Shown: positions 1-11,964 of the stretch, one piece after another
Layout of the letters: every line of letters starts with the position of its first letter
How positions within the stretch are numbered: the stretch's first letter is position 1
Position numbers and translations under genes: made by a program
Notes under the pieces: model-generated
Seen by the model: only the letters and a program-made list of their open reading frames with translations
Told to the model about the DNA's origin: nothing
The model's database searches: none
Assembly (NCBI GenBank): GCA_001051155.2
Contig: JYIP02000003.1
Location: 496,001-560,000, forward strand
DNA length: 64,000 nt
Origin: Chrysoporthe austroafricana
Lineage: Eukaryota > Ascomycota > Sordariomycetes > Diaporthales > Cryphonectriaceae
Reading direction: 5' to 3'

Positions 1-808
1 GTAGTGGATGTAAAAGACGAGAATTGCTCTGCAGCCACCCGGCGAACATCGACATCCGTATTGATCGCTCTCATAAGCCCTGCATAAGAGGTCATGGAAG
101 TCGGAGAGCTGCAGCTTTGAAGGTCGTACATGGCGCTAGCCCCAATGTCTGGGTATTGTACATCATCAAAAGGCACGTTGCATTTGTGTCTGGGCCCAAC
201 CTTAAGCTGGGTTTAGGGCGCAGGTCTCCGCTCTCTGCATAAACCGTCCATGGAAGCTAAAGTATACCTGGGTGGAACATGGCGGCCGTCAATGCAAGCC
301 TCATGCTGTCACTTGGCTAATGCCGTTGGCTGATCACCCAGTAGTCCTTGTCTGAGAAAGACCCTGCATTTCAGAAGTGGGAGACGATCACGGTAAGCTA
401 TTCTTCTAGATGATGGCCGCGTTTTTGAAACTGGCATACCGTGTGGCTGTCGATTTCCGACAGTCTTCCAGCAGCATGTTTCGGAAACCGAAGGAATGCG
501 AGGCTGAGATTATCGAGTTGAGAGTTTTATCCAATCAAGAGCCATATTTTCAACCTTGACACCACGTCTAGGCCCTCCCACCTGTTCCTCCTGGGCGGCA
601 GAAGAATACAATGGGGCGGGATGCGAGGATTGTAGCCACTGAAAGATCAAGAAAGCCGTTCTAGACCTGGAATCTGTCCGAGCGTCTCACTTTCCTGACC
701 ATCAGCCCCAATTCCGCCAACGCCCCCCATTTTCTCTCGCGAGGTTGAGCCCGTGGTTACATGGGCATCCGCCTCATGGAAGTTGCACACCTCGCTTTTC
801 TTATCAAC
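1..808. other. Intergenic, no gene recognised
   Basis: Only short open frames with no recognisable protein similarity are present. The segment lies downstream of the minus-strand flavohemoglobin gene, so its right end should hold that gene's 3' untranslated region. No RNA gene or repeat was seen. Confidence 0.5.
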
Positions 809-2113
809 TTAAGCATCTTGGACATCACCTGTAGCGAATAACTCCAAGAAGACCCTCTGCTTTGCCACCCCCATCTCCATCAGCTTCTTACGGATGTCCA
901 ACATGAAGTCCTCGGGACCGCAGACGTAGTACTCCGCTCTGCGATCCTGCACGAACAACGTGGAATCCCGATCCAGTGTCGATATATCGAGCCTAGGCTT
1001 TTCCGCGTCACTCAACTGCTGTCTTAAATACACGTGCATCACGGCTCTCCCGTTCATCGCCTTCGCAGCAGAGACCACCTCGTCTGCAAACGGCTGTGTA
1101 GCCATCGACCGGGACGTGTGGACCCACGAGATCGGCCTCTCGACTGCCGACGGCTGTGCCAAGGCATGCAGCATCGACACTAGGGGGGTGGCGCCGACAC
1201 CCGCGGAGACGAGGACCACTGGTGCACCCGCCTTCGAGGCATCGGAGGGGTCGAGGAAGAACTCCCCATGCGGGTGCGACAACTCCACTGTGTCACCCTC
1301 ATTGTAGCTATCGTGTAGCAGGTTTGACACAAGTCCGTCCACGCCGACAGAGTCATCACGCTCCCTCTTGACACTCACGCGGTAATGCCGCCCGTTGTCC
1401 GCGGGCCGGTCGCTCAAGCTGTACTGCCTGCTCTGCAGGTGGCCCAGCTGCGGCGAGGGGACTTGCAGGCTGACGTACTGGCCCGGTAAGAACGTTGGCA
1501 GGGGGACCACGCCGTCTTCCGGCTCGAGGTAGAAGCTCGCGATGCCCTCCGCCTCGCGCACCTTCTTCGCGATGCGGAACCTCCGCCATCCCGTCCACTT
1601 CCCGTCCGCATCGTACAGCTGCTGCTCGCGGCCGATAAAGACCTGCGCCAGGATTCCGTACGCCGCGGTCCACGCATCGACGATCTCTGGGGTTGCGGCA
1701 TCGCCAAGCACCTCCCCCATGGCCCCGATGAGATGCCCGCCCACAATCTGGTACTGCTCTGGCCGGATGAACAGGCTGGCGTGCTTCTGCGCTATGCGCT
1801 CGATGGCGTGTGTCAACATCGGCAGGTTGTCGATGTACATGGCGTACGCGAGGACCGATCTAGCGAGGGCCCGAGGTTGAGCGCCGGTCACCTGGGAAGT
1901 GTAGCTGAAGATGCTCTTCATGTCCGGGTGAGCCTTGATCATGTTGTTGTACATCGTTGTCGTTATCGACTCGCCGTGTGCCTGGAGGACGGGTACTGTG
2001 GCCTTGATGATGGCCATCTGGGACGAGGAGAGGGGTGCCGCAGCTGGCAGGGCGTTGGCCTCGCCTGCGGAGCCAGACTTCGGCTCTGACGCCGGGGTGG
2101 ATTGGACGCCCAT
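809..2113 (-). CDS. Flavohemoglobin (nitric oxide dioxygenase)
   Basis: Single-exon gene of 434 aa. The protein oxidises nitric oxide to nitrate with O2 and NAD(P)H. The order is a Ser/Ala/Pro-rich N-terminal extension (about residues 1-28), a globin domain (about 29-165), an FAD-binding domain and an NAD-binding domain. In the globin domain the proximal heme His is at about 111, in IAQKH, followed by RPEQY. The FAD motif RQYSLS is at about 229-234. The NAD-binding motif AGVGATPLVSM is near 304-313 and CGPEDF near 398. The length fits fungal and bacterial Hmp proteins (about 400-440 aa). The start is the first ATG of the frame. The only upstream in-frame alternative is a GTG at 2164, preceded by a stop. 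The N-terminal extension could be a targeting sequence, which is inference. Confidence 0.93.
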   Translation of the reverse strand: MGVQSTPASEPKSGSAGEANALPAAAPLSSSQMAIIKATVPVLQAHGESITTTMYNNMIKAHPDMKSIFSYTSQVTGAQPRALARSVLAYAMYIDNLPMLTHAIERIAQKHASLFIRPEQYQIVGGHLIGAMGEVLGDAATPEIVDAWTAAYGILAQVFIGREQQLYDADGKWTGWRRFRIAKKVREAEGIASFYLEPEDGVVPLPTFLPGQYVSLQVPSPQLGHLQSRQYSLSDRPADNGRHYRVSVKRERDDSVGVDGLVSNLLHDSYNEGDTVELSHPHGEFFLDPSDASKAGAPVVLVSAGVGATPLVSMLHALAQPSAVERPISWVHTSRSMATQPFADEVVSAAKAMNGRAVMHVYLRQQLSDAEKPRLDISTLDRDSTLFVQDRRAEYYVCGPEDFMLDIRKKLMEMGVAKQRVFLELFATGDVQDA

Positions 2114-5110
2114 CGTATGTCTTGGGACGTGCCTGGAGGGGGATGGAGTCTCTAAGAGGTTCACGGCGTATCAAGTAATATACACGAACACGAACTTTGA
2201 AGCTGCTGCGCTTGTCACTCAGGGACGAGAGCTCTGACCTACCTGAGCTGTGGGTCATGACGGCCTTTTATCCCTGGCAGCCCCCTTGTAGGGGCTCAGA
2301 TGCCACGGAGATATTCCTCACAGAAAAGAGTTTTCCAAGAAATATTCACCTCAAACATCACGCGATACCGAGCAGCAGCCTCGTCGGCGGCCAGTGAGCT
2401 GATTCACCGAGGCGCGCTCAGAGCCCGTAGGCCCTTGCATGGCTGACTCGATCCACTCCGAGGATCGTGGAGGATGCGACGGAATGAATAATGGTGCAGA
2501 CGCCATTTGTCACTTCGAGATGCCTGAGTGGACACGTGGTATGAGCCGAGGGCACTGTCCTTGCTAGTGACCCGGTCTGTTTTCGCGATGTTGGCTTCTC
2601 CGCGGCGGACCTCTCGCACAGCCGCGAGATGATCCGAGCAGCGTATATGCACCAGTCGGGGCGTGCAAACCCTCTCTCCAGCACCAAGATATGCATGTAA
2701 AACGACGACCAAATCTCACAACCTCATCGCCATCGCTCTGCCGCAACGGCCGAGGATTTGTCAAGGTGTGTGTCTAAAAGAGTTACTCTCGGATTCCCTT
2801 GCCGTTTCCAGTCCTCTTTCTTCGCCCTCTAGGAGACCCGTGACGCTAATATTTCTCCTAGTTGTACCGTCTGCGTGCGCCACATATTACATGAGAGCTC
2901 AGTGTCCGCCGGAGCAAGACGCATCCGCCGTCGTAAGTTATTATGACGCGTCGTGAAAATCTCGCCACCCATCAAATATCAACCCCCCCCCCCAAATTTT
3001 CTCCTTTGCGTTTCGTTCCGACATCTCCGATTAGGGCGTGCTCTTTTAATCCGCAAGGTCAAAGCCCTCATCCTCCCCTTCCTGCTTTACCTATGCCATT
3101 GTGAGGCCAGAAGTTGGCTCTGACTCACTTGAGTTCACCAAGGGAGCCCAGACCGCTCATGGGCTGTCTGACAAGTTCAGGGTACCATCGCTATACGAGT
3201 GACCTTAGCTAATGTTACTACTGCATGTTAGGTTAATTACCATTTTCCCCGCCAGTCCCAGACTTCTATTCGCCGTTCTAGGTTCATCGATCAAATTTGG
3301 AGCATCTGTTGCTCGACCGTTTCTTACTGACCGGTTCACTGGCGATCAGGCACATTATTGCCCGAAAGACCCTGTGAGTTGCCAATGGTATGACTGGCGG
3401 CTTTGTGGTTTGGCTTTGCAACAACCCTTGCTGAAAAGGGCGTGTGAATTCTCGGCTTTGTGGGTCAGGCAATTGCCTCACAATGAAGTGTGCTGTGATG
3501 AATTAGCTGTAGACTCACTCAGGCGACTCAAGATGATTCCGCATAAAGAAGGATGGAACGGAAGCGGCTTGGCGCGGGAGGAACAGACCATCATCATGGG
3601 TTATTATTCCTCGACGTAGTATTACTTCGTGTTCAGGGACTGGTCAGTTACCGAATTACCCAGTCACTGTACTATGGAGTGTATCCGAAAAGGTAAACAG
3701 CCGGCAGCAAGAGCACATTAGACTTTATTGAAATAACAATACGAGTATTAAGAACCCGGAACCATTACGTGGATTCTTGCGTATCTAGACTCTCTTCAGG
3801 CCTTGTCTCCAGTGTTCTTCGTCTAGCAGTCAGGATTTCGCACCGTTCAGTATTAGGATCTTCTTACTGACCATCGAATGCTGCCAATTTAACCAGGTGA
3901 TCTAGGTACTACTGCCATACTGGTGCGGCCGGTACTCATGATTCCGAGTCACTTCTCTTTGAAATGAATATGCCGGAATAACATTCTAAGTAGATGGAAA
4001 AAAGCAGTAATACAATCGAGTAACAATGAAGAATTGTATATTTGTCTGGCTTAATGCTGCAAGGCTCTTGCTTTTAAATTATTGTGAAGGATAGAGAATA
4101 GCTCGCCTTTTTAAAGACATAAACAATGAAATATAACCCGAACGTGTTTTGAACGCACGAATCCGGGATGTACTCTCTACACAATATCATGAGCAAAAAA
4201 TATCCTTTGCAGCAGAAGTGCCAAAGGACCGTCTATAATTTACTTCTGAGGTATGAGAATGCTACTAACTCATACTTTTCGCGGCGTTCTATGTAATGTC
4301 GACCGAACATTATTAAGTGGCAAGCGAAGGTTCTAGTGCATATAATACCCCCTCCCCAAACTAGCACATTCAGAAAAGTAGTTCATAGTCTTAATATGTA
4401 CGCTGCCATCCTCACTACGACTATCCTCTCTTGTATAATATTGTGCAAATATAGATATGAGTGGCTGATATGCCACATTGCTTTGCACCTGGGGCCACTG
4501 TATCCCCAAAGACTGCACGTTAGACTTGAAGCAAAGTCGATAAGCTCAGCCCGGAGCTGGTTTATTGAAGGAACATGTTATATACATGGTGTAGGTTCGT
4601 TGCACTCAGCGAAAGAACCGTGGAGCAGTGACTACAATGAGTCAACTTTGCAGGATATCCATTTCTCCCGCGGACTTTTAGCAGATGACAGGTGGAAGGG
4701 TTGGCACGGTGAATTTCTATGAGCTGGTATTGAGTAGAAATGACGAAGTTCGTCGCTAGAGAAACGGTGGCAGCATGAGCACTCAAGAAGCTGTGTTGGG
4801 AATGGGCGACCTCATCCGAAGCATGATATAGACAGGTCTCCGTCAAGGTCTGAATCATTCATTCTTTGAAATGTGGGCTGGCGCCGGTTTCACAGAGAGG
4901 TGGAGTCTTTCCATTGGCGGAAGCAAGCAGTGAGGGGGACAGTGGTCCGCCCGACGCCTTAAAGCGTGAGGGGCTCAACTAAGGTGAGGGGAGAGGCTAG
5001 GAGATGCAAATGACCAGTCGACTTCAACAAAAGTTCTTTCGTACAGTGATTCAGTACCAGCCACTGCACCTACTCCGATTGAAAACAACACAGTCAGGCA
5101 GACAGACATC
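2114..5110. other. 3-kb intergenic region, no gene recognised
   Basis: Short open frames on both strands show no family signature, and I could not join them into a plausible spliced gene. An 11-nt C run lies at 2983-2993. The stretch from about 3600 to 4350 looks AT-richer than its surroundings. The left end should contain the flavohemoglobin promoter and the right end the transaldolase promoter. Confidence 0.45.
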
Positions 5111-6429
5111 ATGGCAGGAAAGGGTTCATGGCTCGAGAAGCTGGAAGAGCAGCGCAAGTGCTAGAGCCCCAACACGAACGAGATGCGGTCTGACTAACGC
5201 GTTGTCATAGTCAATATCGATGTAGACTGGATGGATTCGGAGTACATCGGCACTATGCGAGAAAGACTGGGCATCGTGCCTCATGATCAAACGAGCAATC
5301 AACTCTGGGTCGATGTCGAGTTACACAACGAGTCCAACGCCGCGCTCCTCAGGCAGGCGGCGCTGGAGCTTAAGGACAAGGGCTGGCTGCACATCTACAC
5401 TCGTGCCGTGCGTATAGCGTTGCGTCTCTCTCAATATTTGAGAATGACCCTGCTAATGAATGTTCTGCAAAGTCCGTATTGTTGTGCAAACAGAACATCA
5501 ATAACATCCAAGGTCGAGTCCTATTGCAGACGCTCCCTTCCCAGGCCTACGACGAGCAGGCGACTATCGCTCACGCTCGGCTGTACGACCAGGAGTTCAA
5601 GCGTGTTGGCATCACACGCAGCCGATACTGCATCAAGATTCCCTCCACAGGACCTGCTCTCAACGCGGCCAAAGTGCTGTCCCAGGACCTTGATGAGCAG
5701 GGCCTTCCAATTGCGACCTTGGGGACCGCCATCTTCGGTCTTTCCCAAGCCATCGCAGCTAGCCAGGCGAACATGCTGTACATAAGCCCCTACTTCAATG
5801 GTGGGTTGTCTTGCTTTATCATGTAGTTAAAGTGGTGCTCTTTTGAGACTGACCCTAGATCAGAGATCCGTGCCCACAGCGACCTGAGCGTCTGGCCGAA
5901 CGTCGAAGACCCTGCGACTCAGCACCCCATGTCCGCGCGCGTCATCCAGATGCTTCAGACGTACAAAACATTGTACCAAGAGACGGGCAGACCTCAGCCC
6001 AAGATGAAACTTGCGAGCTTCATCTCAGCCAAGGAAGTCCAGGCCGCTGCTGAGTTTGGCTGCCACTCGGCAACGGTTTCGCCCAAGATGCTCGACGAGC
6101 TCGCGAAACTCGAGTACGATGGCACGACGGCGCAGGCGAGTGGGGGCGTTCCCAAGCCTGATCCGAGCGTCGAATACTATCAGTTTGTGGGGCCAACGCC
6201 AGTGCGCCTTCAGAAGCTTGCAAGCATTGACCCGCTCGCGGCCGCGGAGTGGGACGGTCAGTTGGCCAGCACCAAGGTGGACTATCTCGCCGATGGAGGC
6301 GCCGCCCTGCACAAAACGTTTGAGGCGGATCCAATCACCAAAACCCGTCTGGCCTCCGCTCTTGAAACATTTATGGAGGCCGAGAACAAGAGCAAGCAGA
6401 AGATTGAGGCTATTTTGGCTTCCCTATAG
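5111..6429 (+). CDS. Transaldolase family protein (divergent)
   Basis: Four exons are inferred: 5111-5157 (uncertain 3' end), 5211-5407, 5473-5800 and 5864-6429, giving about 370-380 aa. Class I transaldolases move a dihydroxyacetone unit in the non-oxidative pentose phosphate pathway through a Schiff-base lysine. Exon 3 has the matching context CIKIPST. SNQLWVDVEL, ATLGTAIFG and MLYISPYFN follow the TIM-barrel order. The sequence differs clearly from the canonical fungal enzyme, so it is probably one of the divergent fungal paralogues whose substrate is unknown. Introns 2 and 3 have clean GT-AG ends and join in frame. The first junction does not. The start peptide MAGKGSWLEKLEEQ looks genuine, but donor 5158 leaves two bases where one is needed. 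A weak donor at 5124 restores the frame. Confidence 0.8.
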
Positions 6430-8113
6430 CCTCCCCAAGGCTGGCTGCTCCCAAAGTTCCAAGTTGTAATCATGTACGACCGAGCACGGGCCAAGAACAG
6501 AATGATGATCAATGTCCCCTTCCACTATACGCGTCTAGCAAAGCGTAGAACGACACAGATGATGATGGAAAGACTTTGCTTTGGAAGAGGGAAGAACGGA
6601 AACATACTAGTTGGATCCTCTGCTTTGGACTCGGATTTTTCGACTAGTGGCTGATGCGTCACGTGGAGCCTTTTCAACCTTGAAGTTAACGATATATTTG
6701 AGATACGGCGTGCTTCGTTCCACGTGCAAGATAATCAGTTGCCTGATTTCCTGTACGGAATAAGTCGAAGTGGAAGTGATGCACGGATCTGGAAGCGAGA
6801 GTTCAAAACCCCATGCAGACTGCCAACTCAGAGTATATTGCGTAGTGCATTCTACGGAGACGTAAAACGACGTATGAGACGCGGCTATAAAGAGAGCGGC
6901 GAGCGGTGATATGTGTCGCAGCTTGCATTGGCGGTCAATACGGGTGGCGATCTCCGGTGACTCTGCATTGCTCGGCCCGAAATCCCACGTCTAGATGTAA
7001 AAGACAAAACGATTATAGGACAACACGAGCGTAGTCAGACCTCAACTGCCGATCTGAATAATGGAGCGGTCACGAAGAAGCTTATAAACGAAGAAAGCTA
7101 AGGGACTCACTTCTACGCACCGGCACTACGCCTAGGTCCAATCGCTAATGTAAAGCCGATGTCGCCGACGAGCTCCGGACACGAACGCGTCGGCGTGATC
7201 AGCAGGGGGAGCTTTTAGGATCATGCACATGCGCTCCAACAGTGCACGGCTCTGTGACCCTAAATGGGAGGCCGCGTTAACGGCCAGAGCACTGAGGTTG
7301 CGCTCTGGTTACGAATCACGCCAACAAACCCTGGAATCTCACTGATTTATCCCTGTCAAATGTTGCTGTCATTGCAAGAGTGAGCTTGCATATCCTTTCC
7401 TGCCTCTGTTGCGTCTTTATTCACACCTCGCAGGCATGCTTTCAGGGTGGAGTGCGGCTGCAGAAGGGGCGGGCTCAATTACGCGTCGGGTTCGCCAGCG
7501 GCTGCTGACTCGGAAGGATCTAGATAAGATATCGATCGGTGGGAGTTGATAATATATAAGCGCAAGCTATGCGCCAGTCACATAAGACCAGGCCAAGCCT
7601 TCAGGGTACTCCATACGGTGAAGAAGCATGCTGCGTACGCTTAATCAAAGCATCTAGCCAAGCAAGCATTGCATATTATGCAGTGGCACTACAACCAAGG
7701 GGGTCGAGTGCTCCGTGGTGATGTAGGGATCTACCGAAGTGTGGGTCGCTTGCCCATGGGGAACACGGACAAGTGGGACCAGAGGCCCGTGAACAAACAG
7801 AGGAGTTGGCGGGTAGTACGTACATCTGTAGATCTAAGGAGACTCTAAATTTTCAGACGAACTTCGTAAGAGCATCGGAGACCTGGACTCGCCCATGCAG
7901 CAGTGATATAGCCGATCGTCGACTGCCCCTCCCAGACACGGCTCGGACATTACCCAAGTTATGTCCTCGCCATAACTGTCGGCTTTACCAGACAGTGGAT
8001 GTTCTGGCTGTGCCGATCTGCATAATGAGCTCCCTCAGCTGGATATAAATAGTGATATGTCTGTCTCGCTGCCCATCGAGAACGTGCTAACTATCAACCG
8101 ATAATCCGTTGAG
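6430..8113. other. Intergenic, mostly promoter of the carboxylesterase
   Basis: No gene is recognised in this 1.7 kb. A TATA-like element near 7550-7560 has no coding sequence assigned to it. The segment ends in the core promoter of the carboxylesterase gene. Confidence 0.45.
8044..8050 (+). promoter_or_regulatory. TATA box of the carboxylesterase gene
   Basis: TATAAAT lies 70 nt upstream of the carboxylesterase ATG, a normal distance for a fungal TATA promoter. The assignment rests on sequence and position only. Confidence 0.5.
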
Positions 8114-9763
8114 ATGGTCCCCCACACACTCACTTTGTTCGGTCTAGCCCTGACGCTGTCACCTCTGGTGACCGCTGATTCTTCGCCAGTGGTCACAGGG
8201 AATCATGGCAGTGTTCGGGGAACTGTCTCTGAATACGTCGAGGGGGTGAACGTATTCAAAGGAATTCGTTTCTGTGGTTCGCCAGCCGGTTCCCTCCGGT
8301 GGACGCACTCTCCGGAACCGGATATTTTGAACTATACCGTCAACGCCACCGAGTTTGCCCCACCATGCCCACAGCTGGTTGACGGTGTGGTGACAGGTGA
8401 CGAAGACTGCCTGTTCCTCAACCTCTGGACGCCTGAAGGCTTCACCAACACGTCCAACTACCCTGTCTTGCTCTTCGCCTACGGTGGCCGCTTCGAGGGT
8501 GGCTCTGCCTCAAGTGTGACATACGATGGGTCTGCTCTAGCTAAGAAGGGCGTCGTCGTCATCGGAATGAACTATCGTCTGGGGCCTCTGGGTTGGCTCG
8601 CCCATCCCGAGCTCTCGGAAGAGGTCCTGACGGACGGTCGTGGCTACAACGGAAGCGGAAACTGGGGGCTCATGGACCAACAGGCAGCCCTGCACTGGAC
8701 TGTCGAGAATGTCGCCAATTTCGGGGGCAACAGCACAGCGGTTACAATCGCTGGCCAGTCAGCCGGCTCAGCATTGGCGTTGGACATTGCATTTTCTTCT
8801 CCTGAGACAACCGGCCTCTTCCAAGGCATCATTGCTGAAAGCGGAGCTCGAGCTCCCAACGATCCGTTGACCGGCTCTTTGGCGACGAGCCACCTCACGC
8901 AGGAACAGGCGTATGCCGACGGCGAAAGATTCCTGGCTATCCTAAATGTCTCCAGCATTGCTGAGGCGCGCAACCTCTCACTGGAGACCATCCTTTTGGC
9001 GGCTGATGGGGCTACAGCGTCCGATACGACTTTTGATGGCACTGCTTTCGAGGGCAACCAAGCGTATATGAACCCGCCCCTGTGGCGACCCGTCGTTGAT
9101 GGCTACTATCTGGAGCACAACTACAGCTATGCTTTGTCCAGTGGCAATCACTCCGACGTGCCCATCTTGACTGGAAACAATCGTGATGAGTCGGGAGCCT
9201 CGCCAAACCCTGGAGTCACCCTGGCCACTTACAAGGCCAACAACTCTGCCATATTCGATCCCCTCGGGCTGTCGGATGAGTTCTACACGCTCTTCCCTGC
9301 CAGCACCGATGCTGAGGCAAACAACCAGACGAATAACCTGTATCGCAACCAGAGCTTGATCTCCACCTGGCAATGGGCCAATGACTGGGCGGCAGGTGGC
9401 GCGAAGAGCAATGTCTACACTTACTACTGGACACATGCTCCCCCGGGACAGTCCAATGGGGCTTTCCACGGCAGTGAGCTTAACTACGTCTTCAGTAATC
9501 TGGCCTATTCACAGACGCTTCAAGGGCAGACGTTGAACTACACGAGCGAGGACTATGCCATTGCCGAGACGATATCCGCTTACTGGATCAACTTCATGAA
9601 GACGGGGAACCCCAACGGAGGGAACCTGACCTACTGGGCTCCTAGCTCCAATGTTTCGAAGACCACCATGGTGTTGGGTGATGCGTGGGGCCCCACCGAG
9701 GTGGGCTCCGATGAGGCCATTGAGTTCTTCCAGGATTATTTCTCTCAGGAACCAGCATACTAA
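8114..9763 (+). CDS. Secreted type B carboxylesterase/lipase
   Basis: Intronless gene of 549 aa. It is an alpha/beta-hydrolase of the cholinesterase/lipase family (CE10-like) and should hydrolyse carboxylic esters outside the cell. A signal peptide covers about residues 1-21 (hydrophobic LTLFGLALTLSPLVTA). The catalytic serine is Ser216 in GQSAGSA, the acid is Glu359 in NNRDESG and the histidine is His452 in FHGSELNYVF. The EDCLFLNLW motif and Cys85/Cys99 are typical of the family. The oxyanion-hole segment reads YGGRF rather than the common HGGGF. Many NxS/T sites suggest heavy N-glycosylation. The length (about 550 aa) is normal for the family. The substrate cannot be told from sequence. 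Confidence 0.93.
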   Translation: MVPHTLTLFGLALTLSPLVTADSSPVVTGNHGSVRGTVSEYVEGVNVFKGIRFCGSPAGSLRWTHSPEPDILNYTVNATEFAPPCPQLVDGVVTGDEDCLFLNLWTPEGFTNTSNYPVLLFAYGGRFEGGSASSVTYDGSALAKKGVVVIGMNYRLGPLGWLAHPELSEEVLTDGRGYNGSGNWGLMDQQAALHWTVENVANFGGNSTAVTIAGQSAGSALALDIAFSSPETTGLFQGIIAESGARAPNDPLTGSLATSHLTQEQAYADGERFLAILNVSSIAEARNLSLETILLAADGATASDTTFDGTAFEGNQAYMNPPLWRPVVDGYYLEHNYSYALSSGNHSDVPILTGNNRDESGASPNPGVTLATYKANNSAIFDPLGLSDEFYTLFPASTDAEANNQTNNLYRNQSLISTWQWANDWAAGGAKSNVYTYYWTHAPPGQSNGAFHGSELNYVFSNLAYSQTLQGQTLNYTSEDYAIAETISAYWINFMKTGNPNGGNLTYWAPSSNVSKTTMVLGDAWGPTEVGSDEAIEFFQDYFSQEPAY

Positions 9764-11390
9764 GGTCCTTATCTGCCATGCTGGTAAACACAATGTATAT
9801 ATTCAGCTGCTGTACCTTTCGTACTGTCCGTGGTAAATAGCCCAATTTGGCCTACGCTGCCTTCATACACTTACAAAAACATACGATGTTTTTTATCTTG
9901 TGCTTCAACTCTAAATGTAGTATTTAATGCCTCCAAGTTTTGACCGCAGGCCACTATGCATCAGAAGGCCACATGGCACCGCACTGAAGAGTCTGAGGGG
10001 ATTATTACACAATGAAACCTCAACCAATTAATGCATTATAGATGCCGGCTGTCCCTCTTTATTTATTAATATAGTACTGTGTATTATTATCTTGGTGCTG
10101 TCGAGCTCATTGAGAATTAGTAGATAGATACTGAGTTTCCAAACTAAGAATGAGGCACAGTGATAGTGTTGGCAGCCGGAGAACGCTTCTTGAGACTCCT
10201 GTTTAGAGTGCAAATGGAGTAGAAGTGGTGCTTTACCATGAGCTTTACTCTATGCCTTTGTGATCACAGTGCTGAAGCTTTTGACCAAGAGCCCAGGCCT
10301 TGTAGAAAATAGCAAGACCCAAAGTCAAGGCTGCAAGGCAGATGTAAGAGTCAAAGCTCTTTGAATGACACACCTCTTCGTCACCACCTCCCGACACCAC
10401 TGCCGCCACCGTTCGCATATGAACCCAGGACCTCCCTGACGTAAGACATTTTGTATCTAATATATTGTTTTGCTGCTTCTGATGGAAGCTGACTCTGCAC
10501 CTATCGGCTAAAAATGGTTCGTTTAATTATAACATTTTTGACGTTCCCATCAACGAAATCCGGAGACACGTTTCATCGTCCTCGAGCGCAACTTTAAGTT
10601 TTATTTGATTATAGAGTATCTCGAATATTGCAAAGAGGATTGAGGGAGAGCCTCTTTGGAACCTGATGGGAGGAAGACCGCGCTGCGAGCCTGAGATGGC
10701 CATCTCAGAATCGCCCTTTTCGAAACATGCATCGACATATTGCTATAACCTCAGCCAAGGTCTCATAAGTCAGCATTCCCACAAAGAGCTCTACGAATCG
10801 AGACTTGACCTCGCTGATGTTCAAAGTCATTGGGATCTTGCAGGTCTAGGCCAGACTCCGGCTTCAAGGAGAGCGGTGATCTTGCTCCACTCTGTCCGCC
10901 TCAATCTCGAAGTCAGTCCACAGCTGATGTAACCCTGCTGGGGCTGGGACGGCTCGCTGGGCCGCAGGAAAGTCCCTGGACCCGCATTTTCGTTTTCGAT
11001 GGCACTGGAAATTCGTCTCCGCGTGTCCTTCATATGCGGCACTCGTTGCCTCGATATTCATTGTGGCTTCGCCCCTGGCGGCAATCCCCGGGGAACCCCA
11101 GACGACGGCGACACGGACGCGATGGTGGCGCGTTCGTCGCTGGAACTTCTCCCTTGATGCTGGATATCACGGTGCGTAAGGGGTGAGAGTGGGCTGCCGC
11201 TGACTTTACTTGAGAACATCATGGCGCCTGGTTGACCCCTGAATGTCTTGGAGCCAGCTCAAGCCTCAACTCCCGATTGTTATAAAGTGAGCATTTCTTT
11301 GCTACTTCACTCACCAAAGGGACCACTTCCTGCAACCAACTGTTTCACGGCCTTTGAGAGAACAACAATCATCCACACAAGCACACCAAA
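9764..11390. other. Intergenic, no gene recognised
   Basis: The region is AT-rich just after the carboxylesterase, which is probably its 3' end. Open frames at 10666-11186 on both strands have no recognisable motif. The right end is the promoter of the small secreted protein gene. Confidence 0.45.
11281..11286 (+). promoter_or_regulatory. TATA box of the small secreted protein gene
   Basis: TATAAA lies 110 nt upstream of the ATG at 11391 and is followed by a CT/CA-rich leader, as is usual in highly expressed fungal genes. Confidence 0.45.
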
Positions 11391-11964
11391 ATGCATTTCA
11401 CCAGCCTTCTCGCCGTCCTGGCCTCCCCGGTCATGGTCCTTGCTACTCTCGACCCGGCTACCTCTAACACCGAGGGCAAATACCCCAAGTCATACAACTG
11501 CGATGCGTCCAAAGTTTCCACGTCGATCCAGGCGGCTGAGTGCGCCTACAACACTCGGACATCCGATCAGACCTTTGCGGTGTTCGAGACAGACCACCAG
11601 TACGATGACGTCGAGGGCGCGCCGTACGGAACCTGCAGCGCGTATGCGTGCACTGCGCCCAGCGACTCTGATATGGAGTCCGACTCGGACTACTGGACAT
11701 TCTTTTGGAGGTGAGTCTTGCGTTGACCCTGTCGAAAGCGTTTATTTACATGGCCCTCCTTGACCAGACTGCGGCGTCGTTTTGCCCCGAAACCCAACCG
11801 TTCTGCCTCTGGACGCCCAGAGAAATTGCTGACGTACGTCTCACAGTGATGCTGGCGAGTCCAGCGGTGTTGGCACGGATTGCATCAAGGATCCTTCCAC
11901 TGGAGAGTGCGGCTGTGAGAACTCAGATGGAACTTTTGTCGCGGGGAGCTCCAGCTGCACTTGA
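11391..11964 (+). CDS. Small secreted cysteine-rich protein
   Basis: Two exons, 11391-11710 and 11847-11964, encode 145 aa. The 136-nt intron starts GTGAGT and ends CACAG, and the join (AG|T) keeps the frame. An N-terminal signal peptide of about 18 residues (MHFTSLLAVLASPVMVLA) is followed by a mature protein with eight cysteines (YNC, AEC, GTC, YAC, TDC, GEC, CGC and SSC contexts), an even number suited to four disulfides. The middle is acidic and Ser/Asp-rich (SDSDMESDSD). I recognise no catalytic domain. Size, secretion and Cys content fit fungal effector-like or surface proteins, but no function can be assigned. Confidence 0.8.

Noticed and set aside
3212..3619. 135-codon plus-strand open frame in the 3-kb gap
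   Set aside because: It has no similarity that I can recognise and no supporting gene structure.
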